A DNA stretch of 64,000 bases from an uncultured Eubacteriales bacterium (lineage in GTDB: Bacteria > Bacillota > Clostridia > Oscillospirales > Acutalibacteraceae). The stretch covers positions 1-64,000 of the forward strand of contig UQEU01000008.1 of NCBI GenBank assembly GCA_900540085.1, written 5' to 3'. The notes under the pieces were generated by a model. It did not search any database, was not told the DNA's origin, and saw nothing but the letters and a program-made list of their open reading frames with translations. This document shows positions 8,269 to 16,896 of the stretch, piece by piece (within the stretch, counting starts at the first letter, position 1; each line of letters opens with the position of its first letter). The position numbers and the translations under genes were made by a program.

Positions 8269-9339
8269 TTATTTCTTTTTTGTAACTACAATATTTTCTA
8301 TTTCGACATTTTGATTTTGACCATTACCGTTTATAGTAATAAGTGTACCGCCTGTTTCCAAAGCGGCATTCCACGGAATCGGAGAAGGACCTGTTTTCAA
8401 ACCGTATGTCATTGTTATACCATTATAATTAACGCTTGCATTATTTTCATGATCATGTCCACAGAAAATATACTTTGTGGAACCGAGTTCAAGACATTTA
8501 TCAAAAAAGCCCGAATTTACAAGTGAAGTACTTGGAAGGTATGCACATTCTCCAAAACCGTATTCACTCGGTATTGAATATCTGTTTGTGCTTTTATCAA
8601 ACACACCGACCTTTTCAACAGCCTCTTTAAATTCAGGCAATGCAAAATGTGAAAAAGTCATTGACGGAACAATTCTGCCTGTTGCTTGTTCAATTCCTTT
8701 TACATTCCACTCATACCACGAAATTTGTTCATACCCCATCCAAACTTCACGATTTTCACCGTTTTCATATTTTACATATTCTCCGTTATCGAACATAAAA
8801 ATCGAATAAACAGGAGTACCGTTTTCAGTAATATTTAAAACATAGTTTTCGCAACCATAAAGATTTGACGGCCCTTTTTCAAACAGACAATATTTCGATT
8901 CAATATATTTATCGCCTTGCCAATTTTTTGAAATTGCAGGAATTTCCGAATCGTGATTTCCAAAAACAGTCGCCCATGGAATTTTATATGAATCCATGTG
9001 ATTGATAAAATTGTTTATTGAAAATCGAGAGGCAAATGCAGACAAATTATCACCGGGAAGAACAATTAAATCCGGTTGAGTTTTTTCAACGAGTGTATCC
9101 ATTTCTTCATAGCAATCGCCGTTTACTGATAAATCTGACCAAAGTTGTGTATCGGTAAACATAAGTATCTTATAGTCATCTCGTGTTTTTTCCAGAGTTT
9201 GAATTTTTTGAATATCAAAAGTTTGTTTCGAACTCCATATTTCTATATGTTTTTTCCCCATAAGCGGAAAGAATAAAATTCCGACCACAATTATTGCAAT
9301 CGCCAAAAAGATTGCTGATATGCTTGTTAAAATTTTCAA
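8269..9339 (-). CDS. Membrane-anchored metallophosphoesterase (apparent frameshift near start)
   Basis: Calcineurin-like phosphoesterase with an N-terminal membrane anchor (SAIFLAIAIIVVGILFF) and an extracytoplasmic catalytic domain. Metal-binding blocks are visible: FTDTQLW (the usual D-x-H appears as D-x-Q), PGDN, GNHD and GHDH. Substrate unknown. Within the continuous frame the only start here is a TTG at 9339 with no ribosome site. A good AAGGAG site instead precedes an ATG at 9365, which is out of phase by one base. One extra A in the A6 run after it (9357-9362) would give MKKSKTRNILKILTS continuing into this frame. The intact gene is therefore probably 8269-9365. Confidence 0.85.
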   Translation of the reverse strand: MKILTSISAIFLAIAIIVVGILFFPLMGKKHIEIWSSKQTFDIQKIQTLEKTRDDYKILMFTDTQLWSDLSVNGDCYEEMDTLVEKTQPDLIVLPGDNLSAFASRFSINNFINHMDSYKIPWATVFGNHDSEIPAISKNWQGDKYIESKYCLFEKGPSNLYGCENYVLNITENGTPVYSIFMFDNGEYVKYENGENREVWMGYEQISWYEWNVKGIEQATGRIVPSMTFSHFALPEFKEAVEKVGVFDKSTNRYSIPSEYGFGECAYLPSTSLVNSGFFDKCLELGSTKYIFCGHDHENNASVNYNGITMTYGLKTGPSPIPWNAALETGGTLITINGNGQNQNVEIENIVVTKKK

Positions 9340-9524
9340 AATATTTCTTGTTTTACTTTTTTCATTTTTTTCTCCTTACGCACACCATATTTTTTTAAAA
9401 TCAAGGCACAACTGTTTTTTATTGAAACAATATGCTTGACTTATACAATTATACAATCTTCAGTCAACAAAAACAAGTCTGCTTATGTTAATGCAAATAT
9501 TCAAAACATTATAGCCTGTAAAAA

Positions 9525-9568
9525 AGAAAAAACTTTCTTCTGCAATAACTGCAAAAGAAAGTTTTTTA
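9525..9568 (-). terminator. Terminator of upp
   Basis: AAAAACTTTCTT / AAGAAAGTTTTTT form a stem over a 14-15-base loop immediately past the upp stop, with T runs in both directions. Confidence 0.8.
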
Positions 9569-9569
9569 A

Positions 9570-10202
9570 TTATTTTGTACCGAAAATTCTGTCGCCTGCA
9601 TCGCCTAAACCGGGAACGATATAGCCGTTTTCGTTCAAATGGTCATCAAGACCTGCACAATAAATGTCAACATCGGGATGTGCTTTTTTGAGTGCCTCAA
9701 GACCTTCAGGTGCTGCAATGATGCACAAAAACTTAATGCTTCTCGGATTTCTGAGTTTAATTTGAGAAATGGCGTCAATAGCCGAGCCACCTGTTGCAAG
9801 CATTGGGTCCGTTACAAAAACATCTCTCTTTTCAATATCTTTCGGAAGTTTGCAATAGTACTCAACAGGTTTCAAGGTTTCTTCGTCTCTGTAAAGACCG
9901 ATATGACCTATTCTTGCGGCAGGAACGAGTGTCAAAGCACCCTCTACCATACCCAAACCTGCTCTCAAAATCGGAACAAAAGCAAGTTTTCTGCCGGAGA
10001 TAACTTTACAATTAGCGATACCGCAAGGAGTTTCAACTTTTGTGTCTTCAAGAGGAAGGTCTCTTGTAGCATCGTAAATCATAAGCATAGCAATTTCGTT
10101 TACAAGGTCACGAAATTCTTTAGTGCTTGTTTTAACATCACGAAGAATTGACAACTTGTGTTGAATAAGCGGATGGTCCATAATGATGACTTTTCTGTCC
10201 AT
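9570..10202 (-). CDS. upp: Uracil phosphoribosyltransferase
   Basis: Converts uracil and PRPP to UMP in pyrimidine salvage. The 210-residue length is typical, and the PRPP-binding loop appears as VTDPMLATGGSAI; ILRAGLGM and the C-terminal GLGDAGDRIFGTK are characteristic. The ATG at 10202 is chosen because GAGAGG lies 10 bases upstream; an in-frame TTG at 10220 would place the start before the ribosome site. Monocistronic, with its own terminator. Confidence 0.95.
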   Translation of the reverse strand: MDRKVIIMDHPLIQHKLSILRDVKTSTKEFRDLVNEIAMLMIYDATRDLPLEDTKVETPCGIANCKVISGRKLAFVPILRAGLGMVEGALTLVPAARIGHIGLYRDEETLKPVEYYCKLPKDIEKRDVFVTDPMLATGGSAIDAISQIKLRNPRSIKFLCIIAAPEGLEALKKAHPDVDIYCAGLDDHLNENGYIVPGLGDAGDRIFGTK

Positions 10203-10310
10203 ATTAAATATACCTCTCAATAATATATTGATTTAACCTTATTAATTATATCACTATTTGCAGTTTCTTGCAATATCATATACCAAATGTAATTGTTTTG
10301 TAGTATAAAG

Positions 10311-10344
10311 AAAAAACAGACGATATCAAAAAGATTTCGTCTGT
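10311..10344 (-). terminator. Terminator of the Dlt-like operon
   Basis: ACAGACGA (10316-10323) and TCGTCTGT (10337-10344) form a perfect 8-bp stem followed on the minus strand by TTTTTT. It lies 22 bases past the last SGNH gene. Confidence 0.85.
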
Positions 10345-10365
10345 ATGATTTAATTTATTAAAATA

Positions 10366-11343
10366 TCAATTTATCTGTTTTGTTTCTTTCAAATACTTAT
10401 ACCAAGCCTTATTCCAAGAATCATATCTTGCATCTCCTCTGTGGTCTTTAAGTTCACAGTTTTTATCAAAATAATCGCCGATATAAGCAGTTGTTTTTAA
10501 AGCACCGTTAAAATTGAGATGGTCGCCTTTATCCGCAGAGTCATTGCTCCAATCCATTCCTATTTTATCAGCAAATAAATTCATATCCAAATAAACGAGA
10601 TTGTTGTTTTCAGCGTAAAACTCAATGGCATTATGCTTTTCGTATGTCCAATTCTTCGGAGCAGGTGCACTGTACAAAATCAATTCACTTCCGTTTTGTC
10701 TGCACAACTGAACAATTTTATTCAGATAAGTGATATTTATACTCGGAATTGACTCTTTTTTATTTGAACGGTGCATCCATTCTTCACCGTTGTATGCTTT
10801 TAAAACAGGTCGATAGTCAAAACCTTTAAGATGATTTGTTTCTTTTTCAGACTCATTTCTCATCTCAATATATTTTATATCAAAAGAGTTCAAAATATTG
10901 TTGTTCATTTTAAAAGGAGTTGCAATTCTTCCAAACCATGTTTTAATTGTCAACTGCACCTCTTTGAACTTATTTCCTGTTTTTCTGAAAATAGCGTTTG
11001 CTTCAAACAGAATAACTTTCGGTTTTTGAGACATATATATATTGTCAAGATTTGAGTAAATATCTTGAATTTTCATAGCAGGCACGCCGCTTACATAGCC
11101 TGTATATCCATACCTGTTAAAAATTTCCATAGGCGATACACTTGTATATGTTTCGCTGTCGCCTATTACCAAAAAATCTACCGTATTCGGTTTTTCGCTG
11201 AAAATTCCGTCTGCCACTTCAGAAGTCATCAAACTTTTATGTGCATCGGGGAAAAGTTTAGGCGCAATAAAAAGTCCCGTACCTGTTATAAACAAAACAA
11301 TAGCCAAAGTCACAGCCAATATTTTTACAACTCTTTCGGTCAT
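10366..11343 (-). CDS. SGNH-hydrolase-like protein, membrane anchored (second copy, DltD-like role)
   Basis: A 325-residue protein with one N-terminal membrane helix and an outside SGNH/GDSL-type domain: block I LVIGDSETYTSVSP (nucleophile Ser), and the DKGDHLNFNG segment holding the Asp/His pair. It is a paralogue of the next upstream gene (11363-12337), with closely matching blocks from VDFLVIGDSE to the final YKYLKETKQ. In Dlt and alginate-type systems an SGNH protein completes acyl transfer to the extracellular polymer after the MBOAT protein; I infer the same here. Last gene of the operon, with a good GGAGG ribosome site. Confidence 0.85.
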   Translation of the reverse strand: MTERVVKILAVTLAIVLFITGTGLFIAPKLFPDAHKSLMTSEVADGIFSEKPNTVDFLVIGDSETYTSVSPMEIFNRYGYTGYVSGVPAMKIQDIYSNLDNIYMSQKPKVILFEANAIFRKTGNKFKEVQLTIKTWFGRIATPFKMNNNILNSFDIKYIEMRNESEKETNHLKGFDYRPVLKAYNGEEWMHRSNKKESIPSINITYLNKIVQLCRQNGSELILYSAPAPKNWTYEKHNAIEFYAENNNLVYLDMNLFADKIGMDWSNDSADKGDHLNFNGALKTTAYIGDYFDKNCELKDHRGDARYDSWNKAWYKYLKETKQIN

Positions 11344-11362
11344 TTTTAAGCGCCTCCAATCT

Positions 11363-12337
11363 TTACTTCATTTGTTTGGTTGCTTTTAAGTAGTTATACC
11401 AATTATCATTCCACGAATCGTACAAATTATCACCACGATGGTCTTCAAGACTGCAATTATTGTGAAGCCAATCTCCTATATATGCAGTTGTTTTTTTACA
11501 ACCCGTAAAATTCAAATGGTCGCCGTTATCCCAAGAATCTTTTGTCCAATCAATGCCTATTTCATCAACTTTCAAATTCATATCAATATACGCAAAACCG
11601 TTTTGTTCGGCGTATTTTTCAACAGCATTGTGCTTTTGATAGTTCCAGTTTTTAGGAGCCGGAGCATTGTATAAAACAAGTTGTGAGCCCTTTTCTTTGC
11701 AAAGACTTGTAATTTTTTCAAGATAAGTTTTATTAATCTTATGCATTGCTTTTGATTTTTTTGTACTGTGCATCCACGGTTTGCCCTTATATGGTTTTAC
11801 ACGAGTACGGTAGTCAAAGCCTTTAAGCGGGTCTTTTTTGTCATCATAACATTTTTCATCACTGACTGCATTTTGAATCATATTTTTCCATCTGTTATGA
11901 TTTTCAAAAATCGGAAAAGCTCTTTTAAGCCAACCTTCAGCAGTCAACTGCATTTGTTTCATATCTCCGCTGTGATATCTGAAAACAGCGTTGCATTCCA
12001 ACAATACAACTTTTGGTTGCTGTACTTTGTATATATCCTTCAAGTTATAATAAATATCCTGAATTCTCATACCCGGCACGCCGCTTACAAAACCTGTATA
12101 GCCGTACTTATTGAAGATTTCCATAGGCGATACCGATGTATAACTTTCACTGTCGCCTATTACCAAAAAGTCAACCGTGTTTTTTTCTTCGTTATATATA
12201 CCCTTTGAAACCTTTTCGGTCGGCAAAGTTGTATCAATATCGTTTGCATACTTAGGTACAAAAAGATAGCCTAAACCGGTTATTATTAAAACAAATGTCA
12301 ATGCAAATGATAACGGTTTCATTATTTTTGAAAACAT
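11363..12337 (-). CDS. SGNH-hydrolase-like protein, membrane anchored (first copy, DltD-like role)
   Basis: A 324-residue protein with the same layout as its downstream neighbour: an N-terminal membrane helix, LVIGDSESYTSVSP near residue 57 carrying the presumed catalytic Ser, and DNGDHLNFTG near the C-terminus carrying Asp and His. The two copies come from a tandem duplication and have diverged in the middle region, so they may act on different acceptors or form a heteromer. AGGAGG ribosome site; 15 bases after the MBOAT stop. Confidence 0.85.
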   Translation of the reverse strand: MFSKIMKPLSFALTFVLIITGLGYLFVPKYANDIDTTLPTEKVSKGIYNEEKNTVDFLVIGDSESYTSVSPMEIFNKYGYTGFVSGVPGMRIQDIYYNLKDIYKVQQPKVVLLECNAVFRYHSGDMKQMQLTAEGWLKRAFPIFENHNRWKNMIQNAVSDEKCYDDKKDPLKGFDYRTRVKPYKGKPWMHSTKKSKAMHKINKTYLEKITSLCKEKGSQLVLYNAPAPKNWNYQKHNAVEKYAEQNGFAYIDMNLKVDEIGIDWTKDSWDNGDHLNFTGCKKTTAYIGDWLHNNCSLEDHRGDNLYDSWNDNWYNYLKATKQMK

Positions 12338-12352
12338 TTTTGTACCTCCTTT

Positions 12353-13945
12353 TTAAAATCCTGCATAAATCGGGTCAACAGGAGCATAAGCACCGCTGTA
12401 AGCACCGAAAATAACGATTGAAAGAATTAACAGCATATATACTGAAAACTGAACTGCAAAATTCTTATGGTCGAGTTTTTCTCTGATGGAAATACCTTTT
12501 TCGTGAATAATTCCGACAGCCAATACAACGAAAAATCCGACGATACAAACTGCATAATCGTAAACGCTGAAAGGTATTGCCGACAAAGTTCCGTCTGTAA
12601 ATACAGAAAAACTGAAATTTGTGAAAATAGATTTAAACATACTGATTGCAGTAAGCATTCTCGGTGCTCTGAAGAACAGTTCGCCGACAAATATAATAAC
12701 GAGCGTTTTCGTTACCTGCAACGCTTTAAAGCCCCAAGATTCTCTGTTTATTTTTAACTTTTCAGTCATCTTGAAACTGTACGGTTCAAAAATATTTTCA
12801 AGTAAAATGATAACAAAATAGTAAAGTCCGTAGAAAATGTAAGTCCATCCCGTACCGTGCCAAAAGCCGTTGCATATCCACACACCGAATAAAGCAAATG
12901 CTGACGGTATCACTTGACCGAAATGGTTTTTAAAACGCTTTCTTGACTTTTTACCGACATTCTTAACAAACTTGGTAAGTGAAATCGGATAGAAAATATA
13001 GTCTCTGAAAAATGCACCGAGTGTAATGTGCCATCTACGCCAAAACTCTGACGCAGAACGAGAGAAAAACGGTTGACGGAAGTTTTCGGGAATTGTAATA
13101 CCGAACATCTGTCCGATACCGATAGTCATATCTATACAACCCGAGAACTCCATATAGAGTTGATATGTATAGCTGACTGCACCGAGTATGATAACAAGTC
13201 CGCCGTATTTTTCACTGTGGCCGAATATTTCTGCTACCAAAACATTAAGTCTGTCTGCAATGATGATTTTTTTGAACAAGCCCCACAAAACTCTGATAAA
13301 TCCGTCTTGAAGATTTTTAAATTTGAGAGGTCTGCCTGCATAGAGGTCGTCTGCCGTCTGTGAATAGCGACAAATGGGACCTTCCATAATAATGGGGAAA
13401 AATGACATATAAAGAGCAAGTCTGCCTAAGTTTTTATCTGCCGAAATTTTTCCGCCGTAAACATCTGTTAAATATGAAACTGCCTGAAGGGAATAGAAAG
13501 ATATTCCGATAGGAGTAAACAATTTCAAGTGTGGGAGAGATGCATTTATATTAAGTGCATCAAACAAAAGATTGAAATTGTGTCCGAAGAAATTATAGTA
13601 TTTCAAAAAGGCAAGAATACCTATATTGATTATAATACCTGTCCAAAGCAAAAATCTTTTTTGTCTTGTAAATGATTTCTTTAAAGAATCTTTATCCGCT
13701 TTACTTTCGGCCGATTTTCTTTTTAATTTATAATTTGCTTTGCACTTATCAAGCAGTAATGCAATGGCATAAATACTGACAGTTGAAATAAGAATAAAAA
13801 CAATTAACTTTCCGCTGAAAAGAAAGAAAAAAAGATAACTGAAAGCAAGTAATTCAACCCACCTGTATCGCTTCGGCACTACTTGGTAGAGTAAAAGCGA
13901 CACAGGTAAAAAAGCGCATAAAAACAGTATTGAATTATACGCCAT
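12353..13945 (-). CDS. MBOAT-family membrane O-acyltransferase (AlgI/DltB type)
   Basis: A polytopic membrane protein of 530 residues with the MBOAT hallmarks SEFWRRWHITLGAFFRDY (first conserved His) and NGFWHGTGW (second His). MBOAT proteins pass an acyl group from a cytoplasmic carrier across the membrane. The length and FWRRWH motif are closer to the AlgI-like branch than to the ~400-aa classical DltB; this is from pattern recognition only. It directly follows the carrier protein gene (stop and start adjacent) and precedes the two SGNH genes, which fits a carrier to MBOAT to SGNH relay. Confidence 0.9.
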   Translation of the reverse strand: MAYNSILFLCAFLPVSLLLYQVVPKRYRWVELLAFSYLFFFLFSGKLIVFILISTVSIYAIALLLDKCKANYKLKRKSAESKADKDSLKKSFTRQKRFLLWTGIIINIGILAFLKYYNFFGHNFNLLFDALNINASLPHLKLFTPIGISFYSLQAVSYLTDVYGGKISADKNLGRLALYMSFFPIIMEGPICRYSQTADDLYAGRPLKFKNLQDGFIRVLWGLFKKIIIADRLNVLVAEIFGHSEKYGGLVIILGAVSYTYQLYMEFSGCIDMTIGIGQMFGITIPENFRQPFFSRSASEFWRRWHITLGAFFRDYIFYPISLTKFVKNVGKKSRKRFKNHFGQVIPSAFALFGVWICNGFWHGTGWTYIFYGLYYFVIILLENIFEPYSFKMTEKLKINRESWGFKALQVTKTLVIIFVGELFFRAPRMLTAISMFKSIFTNFSFSVFTDGTLSAIPFSVYDYAVCIVGFFVVLAVGIIHEKGISIREKLDHKNFAVQFSVYMLLILSIVIFGAYSGAYAPVDPIYAGF

Positions 13946-14176
13946 TTAGTTCTCCTCTTGAAGTTTTTGAATCATGCTCCAAAGAGCTTTTGCTGAGTTG
14001 AAGTTTTCCGGAACAAGATATACGGGTGTGATTTCAATATCAAACGCATCTTCAAGTTCTGATACGAGTGAAAGTATTGAAAATGAATCAAGGATTGCAT
14101 TGTCAATGAGTTTATCCTCATTTTCGTAGTCAACGCCCGGTTTGATGTCCTCTAAGATTTCTAAAAGTTCTTCCAT
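13946..14176 (-). CDS. Acyl/aminoacyl carrier protein (DltC-like)
   Basis: A 76-residue acidic carrier protein. The phosphopantetheine attachment site is the Ser of NAILDSFSIL (Ser31), matching the D-S-F motif of DltC-type carriers. It should be charged by the adenylation enzyme encoded two genes upstream and presented first to the PLP enzyme (gene between) or directly to the MBOAT protein. AAGGAG ribosome site. No phosphopantetheinyl transferase gene is present in the window. Confidence 0.88.
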   Translation of the reverse strand: MEELLEILEDIKPGVDYENEDKLIDNAILDSFSILSLVSELEDAFDIEITPVYLVPENFNSAKALWSMIQKLQEEN

Positions 14177-14201
14177 TTTGAATTTCTCCTTTTTTCCTTA
14201 A

Positions 14202-15380
14202 TTATTTTTGAAAGTAATTTATGATATCGGTTGCATAGTGTGTTCTTGCAACACGGTAACCATCTTTTTGTGAATATACAATGATTTGAGGTAAATCTCT
14301 GCTGAGTAAAAGTGAAATACCTTCTGTTGAAGAGTAAGCACCTGTTTTCTTAAACACAAGCGTATCTCCAAGTTTAAGATTTTTAAACGGATATGCTTTA
14401 ACAAGCACATCGTTTACAGTACAAAGGCTTCCGCAGATTGACCAATTTTTTTCGTCTGCGTCTTTATCTTCTTCAAGATGAACAATAGGAGGCATTTTCA
14501 TAGCCATCATCTGTCCGTAATAATTAACATGATGCACACCACCGTCAATTATACAGTACGGCTGCGATTTATTTACTTTTTCATCTACTACTTTTGTAAA
14601 ATAATATCCACAGTATGCGGCAATGTATCTGCCCATTTCAAGCACGATTTCGCCTTTGAACTGCATTTCTTTGATAGCGTTGCAAAGTGCTTCAAGCATC
14701 TCGTCTTCAACATTTTCTTCGCCGTCAAAATAGCAAATCGGAAGACCCGGACCGTACTCGATTTTTTCTGCTTCAAAGCCGTACTTTTCTTTAAGTTCTA
14801 TAACTAAAGCGTCTGTTTTTCTGATTTCTCTTTCAATTTTTGAAGCAGGCTTTTTTTGAGTACCTGTAAAATACTGCACGCCCTCAATATGAATATACGG
14901 GTGGTTTTCTCTGTCTGCAACAATACTTTCAAGAACAGACTTGTCCATACCAAACTGATTGCCATTTGAAAGACGGAGCAAAACTTTAATATTCATTTTG
15001 TTTTCAGCAGCGTATTCGGAAAGTAAAACCCACTGATTATATGATTCAACAGTATATACGCCGTCTGTTTTATATGTGTCAAGAGCATAGTGAATGTCGT
15101 CTTTGTTCTTATACACGCCCGACATTACAATCTTTTCCATCGGGATATTTGCTCTTTCGCAAATTCTGAATTCACCCGGAGAACAAACTTCAAAACAATC
15201 AACTGTATCTAAAATTTCTGCTATGATGAAAGGATTGGCTTTCATGGCGTAGCAAACTTTTGCGGTTGACTGCAAAGCGTCTTTAATCTTTTTTACCTGA
15301 GCGTTTAAAACATCGCTGTCAAACACATAAAAAGGCGTTTTAAACTTTGACGCTGCTTCTTTCATTTGTAATTCATTCAT
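14202..15380 (-). CDS. Fold-type III PLP enzyme, diaminopimelate/ornithine decarboxylase-like (BtrK-like candidate)
   Basis: A 392-residue protein with the LysA-type fold: PLP lysine in YAMKANP (Lys47), a glycine-rich phosphate loop EYGPGLP (209-213), EMGR (248-251), CGSLCTVND (316-324) where Cys320 and Asp324 correspond to the decarboxylase catalytic pair, and GAY (347-349). The usual His-x-His-x-GSQ block reads QYFTGTQ, so the PLP-stacking His seems to be Phe171. It is not next to lysine genes. It is translationally coupled to the adenylation enzyme (the stop A is the start A) and precedes the carrier protein. The context points to an aminoacyl-carrier substrate, as for BtrK, but amino acid racemisation or free amino acid decarboxylation cannot be excluded. 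Confidence 0.85.
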   Translation of the reverse strand: MNELQMKEAASKFKTPFYVFDSDVLNAQVKKIKDALQSTAKVCYAMKANPFIIAEILDTVDCFEVCSPGEFRICERANIPMEKIVMSGVYKNKDDIHYALDTYKTDGVYTVESYNQWVLLSEYAAENKMNIKVLLRLSNGNQFGMDKSVLESIVADRENHPYIHIEGVQYFTGTQKKPASKIEREIRKTDALVIELKEKYGFEAEKIEYGPGLPICYFDGEENVEDEMLEALCNAIKEMQFKGEIVLEMGRYIAAYCGYYFTKVVDEKVNKSQPYCIIDGGVHHVNYYGQMMAMKMPPIVHLEEDKDADEKNWSICGSLCTVNDVLVKAYPFKNLKLGDTLVFKKTGAYSSTEGISLLLSRDLPQIIVYSQKDGYRVARTHYATDIINYFQK

Positions 15381-16894
15381 TATCTTCTACCTCCGCAACT
15401 TGCAAGTAACAGTTTTCTGTCAATCTTGCCGTTTTGAGTAAGCGGCATTTCATCAATTTGATTAAACACATTCGGAATCATAAATACAGGAAGTTTTTCC
15501 GAAAGGTAAGTGTGTATTGATTCTTTATCTGCCTCGCCTACATAGAAAGCAACTATTTTGTTTCTCTTTGTATCAAAAACACAACAAGCTCTTGTTACAC
15601 CGTTGCAGCCGTTGATAGCCGCCTCGATTTCTTCAAGTTCAATTCTGTGTCCCATATGTTTGATTTGGAAGTCTTTTCTTCCTGCAAAACAAAGTTCGCC
15701 GTCTGCGTTATAATAAGCGAGGTCGCCTGTTCTGTAAATAGTTTCAAGATACGATTTATTAAGCGGATTTTGAACAAACGCTTTTGCAGTTTGCTCTGCG
15801 TTATTGTAATAACCAAGTGCAAGAGCAGTACCTGAAACACAAAGTTCGCCCGGTTCATCGGGATTTGTAACTTCTTTATCATCATCGTCAAGTAAAAAGA
15901 CTTTTTCGTTCGGGAATGGCTGACCGATAGGAAGAACATCGCCCTTTTCAAAATCTCTGTCAATACGATAATATGTACAGTTACAGGTAATTTCGGTCGG
16001 TCCGTAAAGATTTACATAGTCAACATTCGGCAAATACTTTTTCCACTGATTTAAGTGTTTTATCGGCATTGCTTCACCGCTGAAAAGCACCTTATTAATA
16101 TCGGTCGGAATTTTATATGTGAATCCTTTAAGCGTTGTAATCATGCAAAGTGCCGAAACTGCCCATATAAGAGTTGTAACTTTTCTTTCGCAAAGATAGT
16201 CAAGAAGCTGCATTGGAATTGAAAACAGCTTTTTAGGAATTACAACCATTGTTGCACCTGTTTTAAATGTCGAGTAAATATCTTTAACCGAAACATCAAA
16301 GTCAAACGGTGCTTGGTTACCGATTATATCATTTTCGGTAATATTAAACAAGTCTGTAAAATATTCCATAAAATCAATTACAGAACGATGACCTACAAGT
16401 ACGCCTTTCGGAACACCTGTTGAACCTGAAGTAAAGTTACAGTAAAGTGGGTCAATATCCTGTGACTGACTGCGAATTGCAGAAAGTTTTTCGTTGTCGA
16501 TTTCGCCGTTCATTAAATCTTCAAGGTAAGCAACCTTTCCGTTATACTCACACTCGCCGAGTTTTTCTGCATACTCAGGAGTTGTTATAAGGTAATCGGC
16601 ACCTGAAACGCTTAAAATCTGATTTATTCTTACTGTCGGATGTTCAGGATTAATCATTACATAGAAACAACCTGCGTAAACTATACCCATAAAAGCGGCA
16701 AGAGCATCTGCACTCTTTTCCATAAATACAACTATCGGCTTTCTCACGCTTTGTTTTTTTGCTATTTCGCTGCCTATTGTTTTTGAAATGTCAACAAACT
16801 GCGAATATGTATAGCCTTTTTCAACATCTTCAACAACTATCTTATCACTGTGAGTTTTTGCTGAATTTTCAAGAAACTCCAAAACATTTGTCAT
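15380..16894 (-). CDS. Amino-acid adenylation enzyme (DltA-like)
   Basis: ANL-superfamily enzyme of 504 residues that activates an amino acid with ATP and loads it onto a carrier protein. Core motifs: TSGSTGVPKG (155-164), FDFDVSVKDIY (around 197-207), YGPTE (297-301), YRTGD (387-391), and the catalytic Lys490 in NGKIDRK. The order and spacing follow DltA, which uses D-alanine. However, the FCGE motif, whose Cys sets D-Ala preference in the Bacillus enzyme, is FSGE here (Ser272), and the residues after YGPTE differ (ITCNC). The substrate may therefore not be D-alanine. It sits 2 bases after the sensor kinase stop. Confidence 0.9.
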   Translation of the reverse strand: MTNVLEFLENSAKTHSDKIVVEDVEKGYTYSQFVDISKTIGSEIAKKQSVRKPIVVFMEKSADALAAFMGIVYAGCFYVMINPEHPTVRINQILSVSGADYLITTPEYAEKLGECEYNGKVAYLEDLMNGEIDNEKLSAIRSQSQDIDPLYCNFTSGSTGVPKGVLVGHRSVIDFMEYFTDLFNITENDIIGNQAPFDFDVSVKDIYSTFKTGATMVVIPKKLFSIPMQLLDYLCERKVTTLIWAVSALCMITTLKGFTYKIPTDINKVLFSGEAMPIKHLNQWKKYLPNVDYVNLYGPTEITCNCTYYRIDRDFEKGDVLPIGQPFPNEKVFLLDDDDKEVTNPDEPGELCVSGTALALGYYNNAEQTAKAFVQNPLNKSYLETIYRTGDLAYYNADGELCFAGRKDFQIKHMGHRIELEEIEAAINGCNGVTRACCVFDTKRNKIVAFYVGEADKESIHTYLSEKLPVFMIPNVFNQIDEMPLTQNGKIDRKLLLASCGGRR

Positions 16895-16896
16895 AC

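Noticed and set aside
14202..15380. lysA (lysine biosynthesis)
   Set aside because: Motifs deviate at the PLP-stacking position and the gene is translationally coupled to a DltA-like enzyme instead of lysine genes.
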